From positions 62,001 to 126,000 of the forward strand of contig NZ_QMBP01000014.1 of NCBI RefSeq assembly GCF_003289945.1: 64,000 nt of DNA. Direction: 5' to 3'. Positions 32,477-41,823 of the stretch are shown piece after piece; within the stretch, counting starts at the first letter, position 1; every line of letters begins with the position of its first letter. Both the position numbers and the translations under genes were made by a program. This DNA is from Mesorhizobium hawassense. GTDB taxonomy: Bacteria; Pseudomonadota; Alphaproteobacteria; Rhizobiales; Rhizobiaceae. Under the pieces are notes generated by a model. That model searched no databases, had not been told where the DNA came from, and was given only the letters and a program-made list of their open reading frames with translations.

Positions 32477-35400
32477 TCCGCCGCCGACGCCAGCGGCCTG
32501 ACCCGCGCCATCATCGAGCGCAACACGGCCGGCTTCAGCGGCTTGTTGATCACGGGAATGTCCAGCTTGCCCGCCGCGGTGCGCACCTCGCTGGAGCGGT
32601 CGGCGGTGACCAGCACACAGGCCAGATCCTGCCCGTAAGCGGCGCGCAGCGTGGCGATCGCATCGAGCCCGGTGCTGCCGTCGAGATGGTAATCGGCAAG
32701 CACGAGGTCCGGCTTTGGCGCGCCGGCCCTCACGAGATCGCCTGATCCCGAAGCCGTCTCGACACGGCAGCCCCAGCCCTCGAGCAGCAGCCGCATGCCG
32801 TCGAGGATGCGCGCGTCATTGTCGATGCACAGCACATTGAGCCCGGCCAGCGTCGAAGCGGATCGGGCGGGCGCCTTGCCGACCTCGCGCGGCGGCGCCG
32901 CGACCGCCGCGACCGGCAGGAGGACGGAAAAGCGCGTGCCTTTGCCCAGGTTTGAGAAGATTCGGATTTCAAGCCGCAGCACCCGCGCGATGCGGTCGAC
33001 GATCGAGAGGCCAAGGCCAAGGCCCTCGGCCTCGCGCGCGCCTTCGTCGAGCCGCGTGAATTCGTGGAAGACGGTGTTGAGCTTGTCGCCGGCAATGCCG
33101 ATACCGGTGTCGATAACCTGGACCTCGGCCAGTTCGCCGCGCCGCCGCACACCCACCAGGATGCGGCCCTGGCGCGTGTACTTGATGGCGTTGGAAACGA
33201 GGTTCTGGATCAGCCGGCGCAAGAGGTTGCGGTCGGTCATGACGCCGAGCGAGGACGGCATGATCTTGAGCTCCAGCTTCTTTTCGGCGGCAAGCGGGCG
33301 AAAATCATTGCCGATCTGGGCGAGCAGCCCGCCGAGGTTGAAGGCGGTGTCCTCCGGCTTCATGGCGCCGGCGTCGAGCCGCGAGATATCGAGCACCGCG
33401 CCGAGGATGGTCTCGACCGATTCCAGCGAGGATTCGATGTTGACCGCCGCCTTGCCGGCCGGCCCCTTGCCGGCCTTCTCGATCAGCGACGAGCAATAGA
33501 GCCGGGCGGCGTTCAGCGGCTGCAGGATATCGTGGCCGGCGGCGGCGAGGAAGCGCGTTTTGCCGAGGTTCGCCTCCTCGGCCAGCATCTGCGCCTGCGC
33601 CAGTTCCTCGTTGACGCGGGTGAGCTCGATGGTGCGGGTCTTCACCCGCTGTTCCAGCGATTCATTGGCCCGCTTCAGCGCAAGGTCCTGCTCGACGCGG
33701 CCGGAAATGTCGGCATAGGTGGCGACGATGCCGCCGTCCGGCATCGGGTTGGAGCGCAGCTCGAGGATACGGCCGCTGGTCTTCAGCTCCATCTGCCACG
33801 GGCCGGCGAAGCTAGTCAGCCGGTTGAGCATCGTCACGCGCTGGTCGGCGGGAAAGTCCCCGCGCTCGGCGAGATGGCGCAGGATCCGGTCGAGCGACAC
33901 GCCGACCTGGCCCATCTCGTCCGGCAGGTCGAACAGCAGCCGGTATTGTCGGTTCCAGCAGATCAGCCGGAGATCGCGGTCGAAGACGGTGATGCCTTGC
34001 TCCATCTGGTCGAGCGCGATCTGCAAGAGGTCGCGATTGTGCTGCAGCGCCTCGGTGGCGTCGTCGAGCAGCTTGAAGGCATCCTTGGAATCGCGGTCGT
34101 TGCGGCGAAAGAGCAGCGACAGGATCAGCCGCGCCGACGACGAGCCGACCGCGCTTGCCAGCAATTGCTCCGAGAAGCGGATGACGTCCATGCTCGCCTG
34201 CTCCTTGCCGTGCAGCGAGACGTTTGTGTCCCTCTCGAAGGACTGGAAGGAGCGCTCGGTGCGCTCGACGCCGAGATAGCGCGAGATCGTATCCTTGAGG
34301 TCGTTGACGGTGACGGCGGTGCGGAAGCGGCGCAGGCTCGGCATCGGGCTCGACTCGCGCGGCACGAAGATCGCCGCTTGGATGCGCTCCAGCGGTAGGG
34401 ACGCGCGCGAGAGGGAGCCCAGCACGAAGAACAGCGCGTTGACCGAAAGGCTCCACAGCACGCCGTGGTTCAGCGGTTCGCCGACGGTGCCGAACAGCGC
34501 CTGCGGCCTCAGCGCCTCGAAGCCGAACAGGCCGTGGACGACGATGTCGGAATCGGGACCGGCGAGTGACGGCAGCAGCAGCGTGTAGCACCAGACGGCG
34601 ATGCCGGCGACCATGCCGAGCGCTGCGCCCCGGCCATTGGCGCGGCGCCAGATCAGGCCGCCGATCAGCGCCGGCGCGAATTGGGCGATCGCGGCGAACG
34701 ACATCAGCCCGATCGAGGACAGCCGCGCGCTGTTGGTGCTCTCGCGGTAGTAGAGGAAAGCGATGAACAGCATGATGAAGATCGACGCGCGCCTGACATT
34801 GAGGATCAGCGTCGACCAGTCCTCATTCTCCGAAGCGCTGGTCTTGAGCACGCGGCGCACGAACAGCGGGATGACGAGATCGTTGGAGATCATGATCGAC
34901 AGTGCGACGCTTTCCACGATCACCATGGCGGTCGCCGCCGACAGACCGCCGATGAAGGCGGCCATGGCAAGCAGGTCATGGCCGCTGAGCAAGGGCAGCG
35001 ACAGCACGTAAAGGTCGCTGCTGGTCTTGGTGCCGACCAGCGACAGGCCGGCAAAGGCGATCGGCAGCACGAACAGGTTGATCGCCACGAGATAGAGCGG
35101 GAACACCCAGGTCGCCGTGCGCAGCTCCGCCTCGCTGCGGTTCTCGACGATGGTGACGTAGAATTGCCGCGGCAGCATCAGGATGGCAAAGCCGCTCAAG
35201 CCGGTCAGCACCAGCCAGGTGGCCAAGGAGGTGTTGTAGCCCATCGCCTGGCGCACCTCGCCGTTTGCGGCGAGCTTGGCGAACATGTCGCCGGGACCGC
35301 CGAAGATCAGGAAGGTCACCATCAGGCCGATGGTGATGAACGCGGCGAGCTTGACCACGGTTTCCACCGCCACAGCCAGAACCAGCCCGTCCTGATGCTC

Positions 35401-35967
35401 GGTGGCGTCGGCATGGCGGGTGCCGAACAGCACCGCGAAGAGCGCCAGCAACATTGCCACCACAAGCGAGATATCGCTGACGAACGGATCGAAAGAGGGC
35501 GGCGAGCCGGTATAGTGCTCGACCATCAGGCTGACCGAGCCTGAGATCGCCTTGAGCTGCAGCGCGATATAAGGCACCGCGCCGACAGTCGCGATCACTG
35601 TCGCGATCGCCGCGACGACAAAACTCTTGCCGTAACGAGCGCCGAGAAGGTCGGCGATGGAGGTGATCTTCTCGCTTTTCGCCAGCCGGACCAGGCGGTT
35701 GAGCAGCGGGAAGCCGAACACGAAGACCAGCACCGGTCCGGTATAGATGCCGAGGAATTCAAGGCCGCGCTCGGACGAAAGACCGACCGAGCCGAAGAAG
35801 GTCCAGGAGGTGCAATAGATGGCGAGGCTGAGCGCGTAGATGAAGGGCCGCGCGCGGCCGAACCCGGTGGCCGCCGCGCGCCGGTCGCCGACGCTGGCAA
35901 TGGCGAAAAGCAGCGTCACATAGGCGATCGCGATGATGACGACGAACCAGCCTTGCACGGTCCGCAC
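32473..35967 (-). CDS. Hybrid sensor histidine kinase with SSS transporter-like N-terminus
   Basis: 1164 residues. The N-terminal about 500 residues form a sodium/solute symporter-like module with about 13 membrane helices (starting WFVVIIAIAYVTLLFAIASV, SSIADLLGARYGKS-like core at ITSIADLLGARYGKS). A PAS-like domain follows (LDQMEQGITVFDRDLRLICW), then a coiled linker, HisKA (FLAAAGHDILQPLNAARLY, phospho-His in GHDILQP) and HATPase (NLVSNAIKYTRQGRI, GLGLGLSIVDRIAR). A C-terminal receiver domain (VLCIDNDARILDG, phospho-Asp in LVLADYHLDG) closes it. Such CbrA/ErcS-like proteins may couple solute passage to signalling. The start GTG at 35967 has GGAGG only 2 bp away; the in-frame GTG at 35958 is better spaced. 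Confidence 0.92.
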   Translation of the reverse strand: MRTVQGWFVVIIAIAYVTLLFAIASVGDRRAAATGFGRARPFIYALSLAIYCTSWTFFGSVGLSSERGLEFLGIYTGPVLVFVFGFPLLNRLVRLAKSEKITSIADLLGARYGKSFVVAAIATVIATVGAVPYIALQLKAISGSVSLMVEHYTGSPPSFDPFVSDISLVVAMLLALFAVLFGTRHADATEHQDGLVLAVAVETVVKLAAFITIGLMVTFLIFGGPGDMFAKLAANGEVRQAMGYNTSLATWLVLTGLSGFAILMLPRQFYVTIVENRSEAELRTATWVFPLYLVAINLFVLPIAFAGLSLVGTKTSSDLYVLSLPLLSGHDLLAMAAFIGGLSAATAMVIVESVALSIMISNDLVIPLFVRRVLKTSASENEDWSTLILNVRRASIFIMLFIAFLYYRESTNSARLSSIGLMSFAAIAQFAPALIGGLIWRRANGRGAALGMVAGIAVWCYTLLLPSLAGPDSDIVVHGLFGFEALRPQALFGTVGEPLNHGVLWSLSVNALFFVLGSLSRASLPLERIQAAIFVPRESSPMPSLRRFRTAVTVNDLKDTISRYLGVERTERSFQSFERDTNVSLHGKEQASMDVIRFSEQLLASAVGSSSARLILSLLFRRNDRDSKDAFKLLDDATEALQHNRDLLQIALDQMEQGITVFDRDLRLICWNRQYRLLFDLPDEMGQVGVSLDRILRHLAERGDFPADQRVTMLNRLTSFAGPWQMELKTSGRILELRSNPMPDGGIVATYADISGRVEQDLALKRANESLEQRVKTRTIELTRVNEELAQAQMLAEEANLGKTRFLAAAGHDILQPLNAARLYCSSLIEKAGKGPAGKAAVNIESSLESVETILGAVLDISRLDAGAMKPEDTAFNLGGLLAQIGNDFRPLAAEKKLELKIMPSSLGVMTDRNLLRRLIQNLVSNAIKYTRQGRILVGVRRRGELAEVQVIDTGIGIAGDKLNTVFHEFTRLDEGAREAEGLGLGLSIVDRIARVLRLEIRIFSNLGKGTRFSVLLPVAAVAAPPREVGKAPARSASTLAGLNVLCIDNDARILDGMRLLLEGWGCRVETASGSGDLVRAGAPKPDLVLADYHLDGSTGLDAIATLRAAYGQDLACVLVTADRSSEVRTAAGKLDIPVINKPLKPAVLRSMMARVRPLASAAE

Positions 35968-36202
35968 TTCCTCCCTGGCCGGTCTCCCATCCGGCTGACG
36001 CTAGACGCAATCACAGCTTGGGGCCTGAGTCCATCGCGGCTTTCGGCGCATATGTGCTTGATGACGCAGCGTAAACACAAACCGGTGCTTTGACCTTTTT
36101 TCAGGTTTTGCAACCGGGGGTTTTTGTTATTGTGAGCGCTGACCGGCGCCGAAGGAAAGTGGGTGAGGCGGCAGCGCGGCCTGTTACGGCAAGGAGGGAC
36201 GA

Positions 36203-36625
36203 ATGCTGAAAGAATTCCAGGAATTCATCTCCAAGGGCAATGTCATGGACTTGGCCGTCGGCGTCATCATCGGCGCCGCCTTTGGCAAGATCGTCGATTC
36301 ACTGGTCAACGACATCATCATGCCGATCGTCGGTGCGATTTTCGGCGGGCTGGACTTCAACAACTATTTCTTCGGACTGTCCTCGAACGTCCATTCGGCC
36401 GCGCTGGCCGATGCCAAGAAAGAAGGCGCCGTTTTCGCCTATGGCAGCTTCATCACCGTGGTGCTGAATTTCATCATCCTCGCCTTCATCATCTTCCTGA
36501 TGGTCAAGGCGGTGAACAATCTGCGCAAGAGGGTCGAGCGCGAGAAGCCTGCCGCCCCTGCGGCCCCGCCGCCAGCCGATGTGCAGCTTCTGACCGAAAT
36601 CCGCGACCTGCTCGCCAAGAGATAA
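36203..36625 (+). CDS. mscL: Large-conductance mechanosensitive channel MscL
   Basis: Emergency osmolyte release valve, homopentamer in the inner membrane. 140 residues: the N-terminal amphipathic helix MLKEFQEFISKGNVMDLAVG, TM1 (VMDLAVGVIIGAAFGKIVDS, gate region), the NDIIMPIVGAIFGG loop, TM2 (GSFITVVLNFIILAFIIFLM) and a charged C-terminal helix with a Pro/Ala-rich linker. The ATG at 36203 follows AAGGAGGGACGA. A canonical terminator closes the gene. Confidence 0.96.
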   Translation: MLKEFQEFISKGNVMDLAVGVIIGAAFGKIVDSLVNDIIMPIVGAIFGGLDFNNYFFGLSSNVHSAALADAKKEGAVFAYGSFITVVLNFIILAFIIFLMVKAVNNLRKRVEREKPAAPAAPPPADVQLLTEIRDLLAKR

Positions 36626-36648
36626 CGCGGCGCGAGCCATTCTGGACC

Positions 36649-36678
36649 AAAACCCCGGCCATTCACGGCCGGGGTTTT
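36649..36678 (+). terminator. Intrinsic terminator of mscL
   Basis: AAAACCCCGGCC (36649-36660) pairs with GGCCGGGGTTTT (36667-36678) around ATTCAC; the T-rich run continues TCTGTTTC. Strong Rho-independent form. Confidence 0.88.
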
Positions 36679-36727
36679 CTGTTTCGCTATCTGGTAAGAG
36701 CGCAACTGACTACGAAACGGAACTGCC

Positions 36728-37894
36728 ATGACTTTGATCCAGACTTTGCGCACCGAAGCCCGCGCCGCGCCCGAAAGCGGCATCGTCGCCGTCGTCAATC
36801 ACGGCCGCCTGCGCGAAGGCCTGATCCCGCTCTGGGCCGGCGAGGGCGACCTGCCGACGCCCTCCTTCATCAGCGATGCCGCCGCCAAGGGGCTGGCCGA
36901 TGGCGAGACGTTCTACACCTGGCAGAAGGGCATTCCCGCCCTCAGGCAGGCGCTCTCCCGCTACTACGCCCGTCATTTCGGCAAGACCTTCGCCGAGGAA
37001 GAGTTCATCGTCACCGCCTCCGGCATGCATGCCATCCAGTTGGCCATCGACGCGATCGCCGGCAGCGGCGACGAGGTGATCTACCTTTCGCCCGCCTGGC
37101 CGAATTTCGCAGCGGCCGCGGGCGTGGCTGGCGCCGTGCCGGTGCCGGTCACGCTCGATCAGTCCGGCAATGGCTGGTCCTGCGATGTCGACAAGATCGC
37201 CTCGGCGATCACGCCGCGCACGAAGCTGCTGTTCATCAACACGCCGTCCAACCCGACCGGCTGGACCGCGGACAGGGAGACGCTTCAAGCGATCCTCGAT
37301 CTCGCCCGCCAAAAGGGCATGTGGATCATCGCCGACGAGATCTATTCGCTGTTCCACTATGGCCATGGCCGCGCGCCGTCCTTCCTCGACGTCGCCACGG
37401 CCGAAGACCGCATCCTTTTCGTCAACAGCTTTTCCAAGAACTGGGCGATGACCGGCTGGCGCGTCGGCTGGATCAAGACCCATCCTGCCTTGCAGCAGGT
37501 GTTCGAGAACCTGATCCAGTACTCGACCTCAGGTGTCGCGCAATTCATGCAGCGCGGCGCTGTCGCCGCGCTCGACGAGGGCGACGGCTTTATCGTCGAA
37601 CAAGTGGAGCGGGCGCGGGCGGCACGCAATTTGGTCTGCGACATTCTTGGCGCCACCGGAAAGGCGCGTTTCACCGTGCCGCAGGGCGCCTTCTATCTGT
37701 TCTTCACCGTCGACGGCATCACCGATTCCCGCAGCGCCGCCTTCGATATCGTCGATAACGCCAATGTCGGCCTGGCGCCCGGCACCGCCTTCGGCCCCGG
37801 CGGCGAGGCTTTCCTCAGACTATGCTTCCACCGCCGCCTCGATCAGCTCGAGGAGGCGGCGCGTCGCCTGGCGAAATGGATGAAGACGGTGTGA
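36728..37894 (+). CDS. Class I PLP-dependent aminotransferase
   Basis: 388 residues, aspartate/aromatic aminotransferase superfamily. Signatures: PLWAGEGDLPTPSFIS (substrate-side N-terminus), FIVTASGMHAIQLAID, FINTPSNPTGWT, WIIADEIYSLFHYG and the PLP lysine in LFVNSFSKNWAMTGWRVGW, with the distal Arg in FLRLCFHR. The specific amino donor is not predictable; AspC/AlaA-like activity is the usual annotation. The ATG at 36728 is preceded by GGAACTGCC. Convergent with hemA across 12 bp. Confidence 0.88.
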   Translation: MTLIQTLRTEARAAPESGIVAVVNHGRLREGLIPLWAGEGDLPTPSFISDAAAKGLADGETFYTWQKGIPALRQALSRYYARHFGKTFAEEEFIVTASGMHAIQLAIDAIAGSGDEVIYLSPAWPNFAAAAGVAGAVPVPVTLDQSGNGWSCDVDKIASAITPRTKLLFINTPSNPTGWTADRETLQAILDLARQKGMWIIADEIYSLFHYGHGRAPSFLDVATAEDRILFVNSFSKNWAMTGWRVGWIKTHPALQQVFENLIQYSTSGVAQFMQRGAVAALDEGDGFIVEQVERARAARNLVCDILGATGKARFTVPQGAFYLFFTVDGITDSRSAAFDIVDNANVGLAPGTAFGPGGEAFLRLCFHRRLDQLEEAARRLAKWMKTV

Positions 37895-37906
37895 GGCAGG
37901 CGGGCT

Positions 37907-39184
37907 TCAGCCGCCTGACTTCGGAACGAGCAGCGGAATGATCCGGTCGGTTTTCGCAACGGCGGGCCGGCCGGCGGCGCCATAGGGGATGCCCAGCGCA
38001 TCCCAGGTCTCGACCAGCGCGTCCTGCAATTCGGCGATCAGCGCGTCCGAGTGGAAGGGCGTCGGCGTGATGCGCAGCCGCTCGGTGCCGCGGGGCACCG
38101 TCGGATAGTTGATCGGCTGGATGTAGATGCCGTGCACGCCGAGCAGGCGGTCGCTGGCCATCTTGCAAAGCTCGGGGTCGCCGACCAAGACCGGCACGAT
38201 ATGGGTGGCCGATTCCATCACCGGCAGCCCGGCAGCGGCAAGCACCTGCTTGGTTCGCGATGCCTGGCGCTGCTGCGCGTCGCGCTCGGCCTGCGAGCGC
38301 TTCAGATGCCGGATCGAGGTGGTGGCGGCGGCCGCGATCGCCGGCGGCAGCGCGGTGGTGAAGATGAAGCCCGGCGCATAGGAGCGCACCGCGTCGATCA
38401 CGGCGCTGGTGCCGGTGATGTAGCCGCCCAGCGTGCCGAAGGCCTTGGCGAGGGTGCCTTCGATGATGTCGATGCGGTCGGCCAGGCCTTCGCGTTCGGT
38501 GATGCCGCCGCCGCGCGGTCCATACATGCCCACCGCATGGACCTCGTCGATATAGGTCATGGCGTTGTAGCGCTCGGCGAGCTCGACGATCTGCCTGATC
38601 GGCGCGATGTCGCCGTCCATCGAATAGACGCTTTCGAAGACGATCAGCTTGGCGCGCTCGCGGCCGGCCGCCTGCAAGAGGCTTTCCAGATGCGCGACGT
38701 CGTTGTGGCGGAAGATCTTCTTCTCGGCACCGGAGCGGCGCACGCCCTCGATCATCGAGGCATGGTTCAGCTCGTCCGAGATGATCAGGCAGTTGGGCAG
38801 AAGCCGGGCAATGGTCGAGATCGAGGCTTCGTTGGAGACGAAGCCGGAGGTGAAGACGAGCGCTGCTTCCTTGTCGTGCAGGTCGGCGAGCTCATGCTCG
38901 AGCTCGACCAGCGGGTTCGAGGTGCCGGAAATGTTGCGGGTGCCGCCGGCGCCCGAACCCATCCTGCCGGCGGCGCTCTGGAAGGCGGCAATCACATCCG
39001 GGTTCTGGCCCATGCCGAGATAGTCGTTGGAGCACCAGACGGTGATTTCCTGGGCGCGGCCGTTGGAACGCCAGATGGCGCGCGGGAACTTGCCCACGAT
39101 GCGCTCGAGGTCGGCGAAAACGCGGTAGCGACGCTCGGCGTGGAGCTGGTCGATCGCATCCTCGAAGAACCGCTGGTAGTTCAT
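37907..39184 (-). CDS. hemA: 5-aminolevulinate synthase
   Basis: First enzyme of haem synthesis by the Shemin (C4) pathway: glycine plus succinyl-CoA to 5-aminolevulinate, characteristic of alphaproteobacteria. 425 residues, PLP alpha-oxoamine synthase. Visible: WCSNDYLGMGQNPDVIAAF, GSGAGGTRNISGTSNPLVEL, SDELNHASMIEGVR, TYIDEVHAVGMYGPRGGGI and the PLP lysine in EGTLAKAFGTLGGYI. The ATG at 39184 gives the standard MNYQRFFEDAID start. The 276-bp region to galE shows no recognised anaerobox or other named site. Confidence 0.96.
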   Translation of the reverse strand: MNYQRFFEDAIDQLHAERRYRVFADLERIVGKFPRAIWRSNGRAQEITVWCSNDYLGMGQNPDVIAAFQSAAGRMGSGAGGTRNISGTSNPLVELEHELADLHDKEAALVFTSGFVSNEASISTIARLLPNCLIISDELNHASMIEGVRRSGAEKKIFRHNDVAHLESLLQAAGRERAKLIVFESVYSMDGDIAPIRQIVELAERYNAMTYIDEVHAVGMYGPRGGGITEREGLADRIDIIEGTLAKAFGTLGGYITGTSAVIDAVRSYAPGFIFTTALPPAIAAAATTSIRHLKRSQAERDAQQRQASRTKQVLAAAGLPVMESATHIVPVLVGDPELCKMASDRLLGVHGIYIQPINYPTVPRGTERLRITPTPFHSDALIAELQDALVETWDALGIPYGAAGRPAVAKTDRIIPLLVPKSGG

Positions 39185-39460
39185 ATCGGCTTCCCAATTT
39201 TGAGCCGGATCATAGTCACTGCCCTATGCCGCGTCCACCAGACCCAACCGGTCAAAATGCCACGCCCTTGCCCTGTTCCTAACGATGCCGGATCGTGGCC
39301 TATTCCCTGGGATGTGAACCAGCTTTGTTTCAGTACGATGCCTCGGGCGGCAGGAACTGTTACGGACTTAACATAGCAGAGAGGCTAGTGGGCTTGCGGC
39401 GGGGTTTCCAGCACGGTGGCTGTTGAGACAGTTTCCGATAAATCTTGATCAGCGAGGTAG

Positions 39461-40459
39461 ATGATGACGGTTTTGGTGACGGGCGGTGCCGGTTATATCG
39501 GCAGCCACATGGTCTGGGAGCTTCTCGACGCCGGCGAAAGCGTCGTGGTGCTCGACCGGCTTTCCACGGGCTTCGAATGGGCGGTCGCCCCGGAAGCAAA
39601 GCTCGTCGTCGGCGACGTCGCCGACCGCGACCTCGTGGGCCGGATCATCCGCGACAATCATGTCGACGCCATTATCCACTTCGCCGGCTCGATCGTGGTG
39701 CCGGAATCGGTCTCCGATCCGCTCGGTTATTATGAAAACAACACCTGCAAGACCCGCACGCTGATCGAAACCGCGGTGCGCGAAGGCGTGCCGCATTTCA
39801 TCTTCTCCTCCACCGCCGCCGTCTATGGCGGCGCCGGGCTGGAGCCGGTGCGCGAGGATGCCCGCCTGGCGCCGGAATCGCCCTACGGCCTTTCCAAACT
39901 GATGAGCGAATGGATGCTGCGCGACGCGGCGCTGGCGCACGACATCCACTATACGGCGCTGCGCTATTTCAACGTCGCCGGCGCCGATCCCAAGGGCCGC
40001 ACCGGGCAGTCGACGCCCGGCGCCACGCATCTGATCAAGGTCGCCTGCGAGACCGCGCTCGGCAAGCGTCCCTTCATGCAGGTCTTCGGCACCGACTATC
40101 CGACGCCGGACGGCACCTGCATGCGCGATTATATCCATGTCAGCGATCTCGCCGCGGCGCACCGGCTGGCGCTGCAGCGGCTACGCGACGGGGGCAACAG
40201 CCTCGTCGCCAATTGCGGCTACAGCCATGGCTATTCGGTGCTGGAAGTGATCGACAGCGTGCGCCGCGCTTTCGGCCATGATTTCGACGTCCGCATGGGC
40301 GAACGCCGTCCCGGCGACGCCGCCGCGGTGGTTGCCAATTCCGAGCTTGCCCGCAAGGAGCTCGGCTGGACGCCGCAGCGCGACGATCTCGACCTGATCG
40401 TCAACGACGCGCTGGCCTGGGAACGCATTCTGACGACCAAGAACTCCGTTCGAAACTAA
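39461..40459 (+). CDS. galE: UDP-glucose 4-epimerase
   Basis: Interconverts UDP-glucose and UDP-galactose, feeding exopolysaccharide and LPS. 332 residues, extended SDR: the NAD motif TVLVTGGAGYIGSHMVWELL at the N-terminus, the SSTAAVYG segment with catalytic Ser/Thr, the Tyr-x-x-x-Lys motif in SPYGLSKLMSEWM, and ALRYFNVAGADPKGRTGQS typical of GalE. ATG at 39461 (ribosome site GAGG); the next ATG, 39464, is equally possible. dadA follows after 99 bp containing a hairpin. Confidence 0.93.
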   Translation: MMTVLVTGGAGYIGSHMVWELLDAGESVVVLDRLSTGFEWAVAPEAKLVVGDVADRDLVGRIIRDNHVDAIIHFAGSIVVPESVSDPLGYYENNTCKTRTLIETAVREGVPHFIFSSTAAVYGGAGLEPVREDARLAPESPYGLSKLMSEWMLRDAALAHDIHYTALRYFNVAGADPKGRTGQSTPGATHLIKVACETALGKRPFMQVFGTDYPTPDGTCMRDYIHVSDLAAAHRLALQRLRDGGNSLVANCGYSHGYSVLEVIDSVRRAFGHDFDVRMGERRPGDAAAVVANSELARKELGWTPQRDDLDLIVNDALAWERILTTKNSVRN

Positions 40460-40510
40460 GCTGTTGGGCCAAGGACTCGTCCGGCGCATCGAGACGCGCT
40501 ATGGGATCGC

Positions 40511-40538
40511 CGGGGCGCTGTCAAAGCGTGGCGCCCCG
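40511..40538 (+). terminator. GC-rich stem-loop between galE and dadA
   Basis: CGGGGCGC (40511-40518) pairs with GCGCCCCG (40531-40538) around a 12-base loop, without a U-run. It may partly terminate galE mRNA or lie in the dadA leader, ending 20 bp before its ATG. Confidence 0.42.
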
Positions 40539-40558
40539 TTCGATCCTGAGGGGACGGC

Positions 40559-41815
40559 ATGAAGGTCCTGGTTCTCGGCGCCGGCGTGGTTGGCACGGCG
40601 GCCGCCTACTATCTGGCTAGGGACGGTCACGAGGTGATCGTGATCGATCGCCATGAGGCGGCGGCGCGCGGCACCAGCCAGTCGAATGCCGGCCTGGTCT
40701 CGCCTGGCGACGCCACCGCCTGGGCTTCCCCCGCCGCGCTGAAGACCTTCCTGCGCGCGCTCTGGAACCACGATCTCGGCATCAAGGTCAGGCTGCGCCT
40801 TGACCCTTATTTCTATCTTTGGAGCCTGCGCTTCCTGCGCGAATGCACGGTGAAGCGGCTGCGCGCCAACACCGACATCAAGCTCAGGCTCGCGCTCCAT
40901 TCCCGCGATTGCATCAATGCGCTTTCGGAGGAGACCGGCATCCACTACGACGAGCGCAAGAAGGGCATCATTTACTTCTTCCGCTCGCAGAAAAGCCTCG
41001 ACACGGGCACCGACAACTACCGCTATCTCGCCGAGCACGGCCTGCCGATCGAGATCGTCGGGCGCGGGCGCCTGGTCGAACTGGAGCCCGGCCTCGCCGG
41101 CGTCAAGGAGAAGATCGCCGGCGGCATCTATTCGCCGATCGACCAGACCGGCGATTCCAAGCAGTTCACGGACAACCTTGCCGCTTATGCCGCCGAAAAG
41201 CTCGGCGTGAAATTCCTCTTCGGCACGACGGTCGAGGGCCTCGATATCGAGGGCGACCGGGTGCGCGCGGCGATGACCTCGGCCGGCCCTGTCGTCGGCG
41301 ATGCCGTCGTCATCTCGATGGGGCCGGAAAGCGGCCTGCTCGGCCGCCGCTACGGCATCGACCTGCCGGTCTATCCGGTGAAGGGCTACACCGCGACGAT
41401 TCCGCTGCAGGACGAGAGCAAGGGGCCGACCATGGGCGGCGCCGACGAGGACCGGTTGATCGGCTATTCGAGGCTCGGCAATCGCCTGCGCATGTCCTCG
41501 ACCGCCGAGTTCACCGGCTTCGACCGCAGCTTCAAGCCGCGCGATTTCAGAACCATCCTGGAAACCGGCAAGGACCTCTTCCCGGGCGCTTTCGACGAGA
41601 AGAAGGCCGTGTTTTGGGCCGGCTTGCGGCCGATGATGCCGAACTCGGTTCCCGTGATTGGCCAGGCTAAGTACCGCAATCTCTATCTCGACACCGGCCA
41701 CGGCCATGTCGGCTGGACCATGGCCTGCGGCTCGGGCCAATTCCTGGCCGACGTCGTTGCCGGCCGCAAGCCGCGGATCGACCCGCGGGGATTGCTTTAC
41801 GGGACAATACGCTGA
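40559..41815 (+). CDS. dadA: D-amino acid dehydrogenase small subunit-like flavoprotein
   Basis: FAD-dependent oxidative deamination of D-amino acids (D-alanine in characterised members), passing electrons to the respiratory chain. 418 residues: FAD-binding GxGxxG in KVLVLGAGVVGTAAAYYLAR, followed by VIVIDRHEAAARGTSQSNAG, the YSPIDQTGDSKQFT block and the C-terminal FAD contact DTGHGHVGWTMACGSGQ. No alanine racemase or lrp-type regulator is adjacent, unlike the usual dad operon. The substrate may therefore differ from D-alanine. The ATG at 40559 follows GAGGGGACGGC. Confidence 0.88.
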   Translation: MKVLVLGAGVVGTAAAYYLARDGHEVIVIDRHEAAARGTSQSNAGLVSPGDATAWASPAALKTFLRALWNHDLGIKVRLRLDPYFYLWSLRFLRECTVKRLRANTDIKLRLALHSRDCINALSEETGIHYDERKKGIIYFFRSQKSLDTGTDNYRYLAEHGLPIEIVGRGRLVELEPGLAGVKEKIAGGIYSPIDQTGDSKQFTDNLAAYAAEKLGVKFLFGTTVEGLDIEGDRVRAAMTSAGPVVGDAVVISMGPESGLLGRRYGIDLPVYPVKGYTATIPLQDESKGPTMGGADEDRLIGYSRLGNRLRMSSTAEFTGFDRSFKPRDFRTILETGKDLFPGAFDEKKAVFWAGLRPMMPNSVPVIGQAKYRNLYLDTGHGHVGWTMACGSGQFLADVVAGRKPRIDPRGLLYGTIR

Positions 41816-41823
41816 GCGATGGC

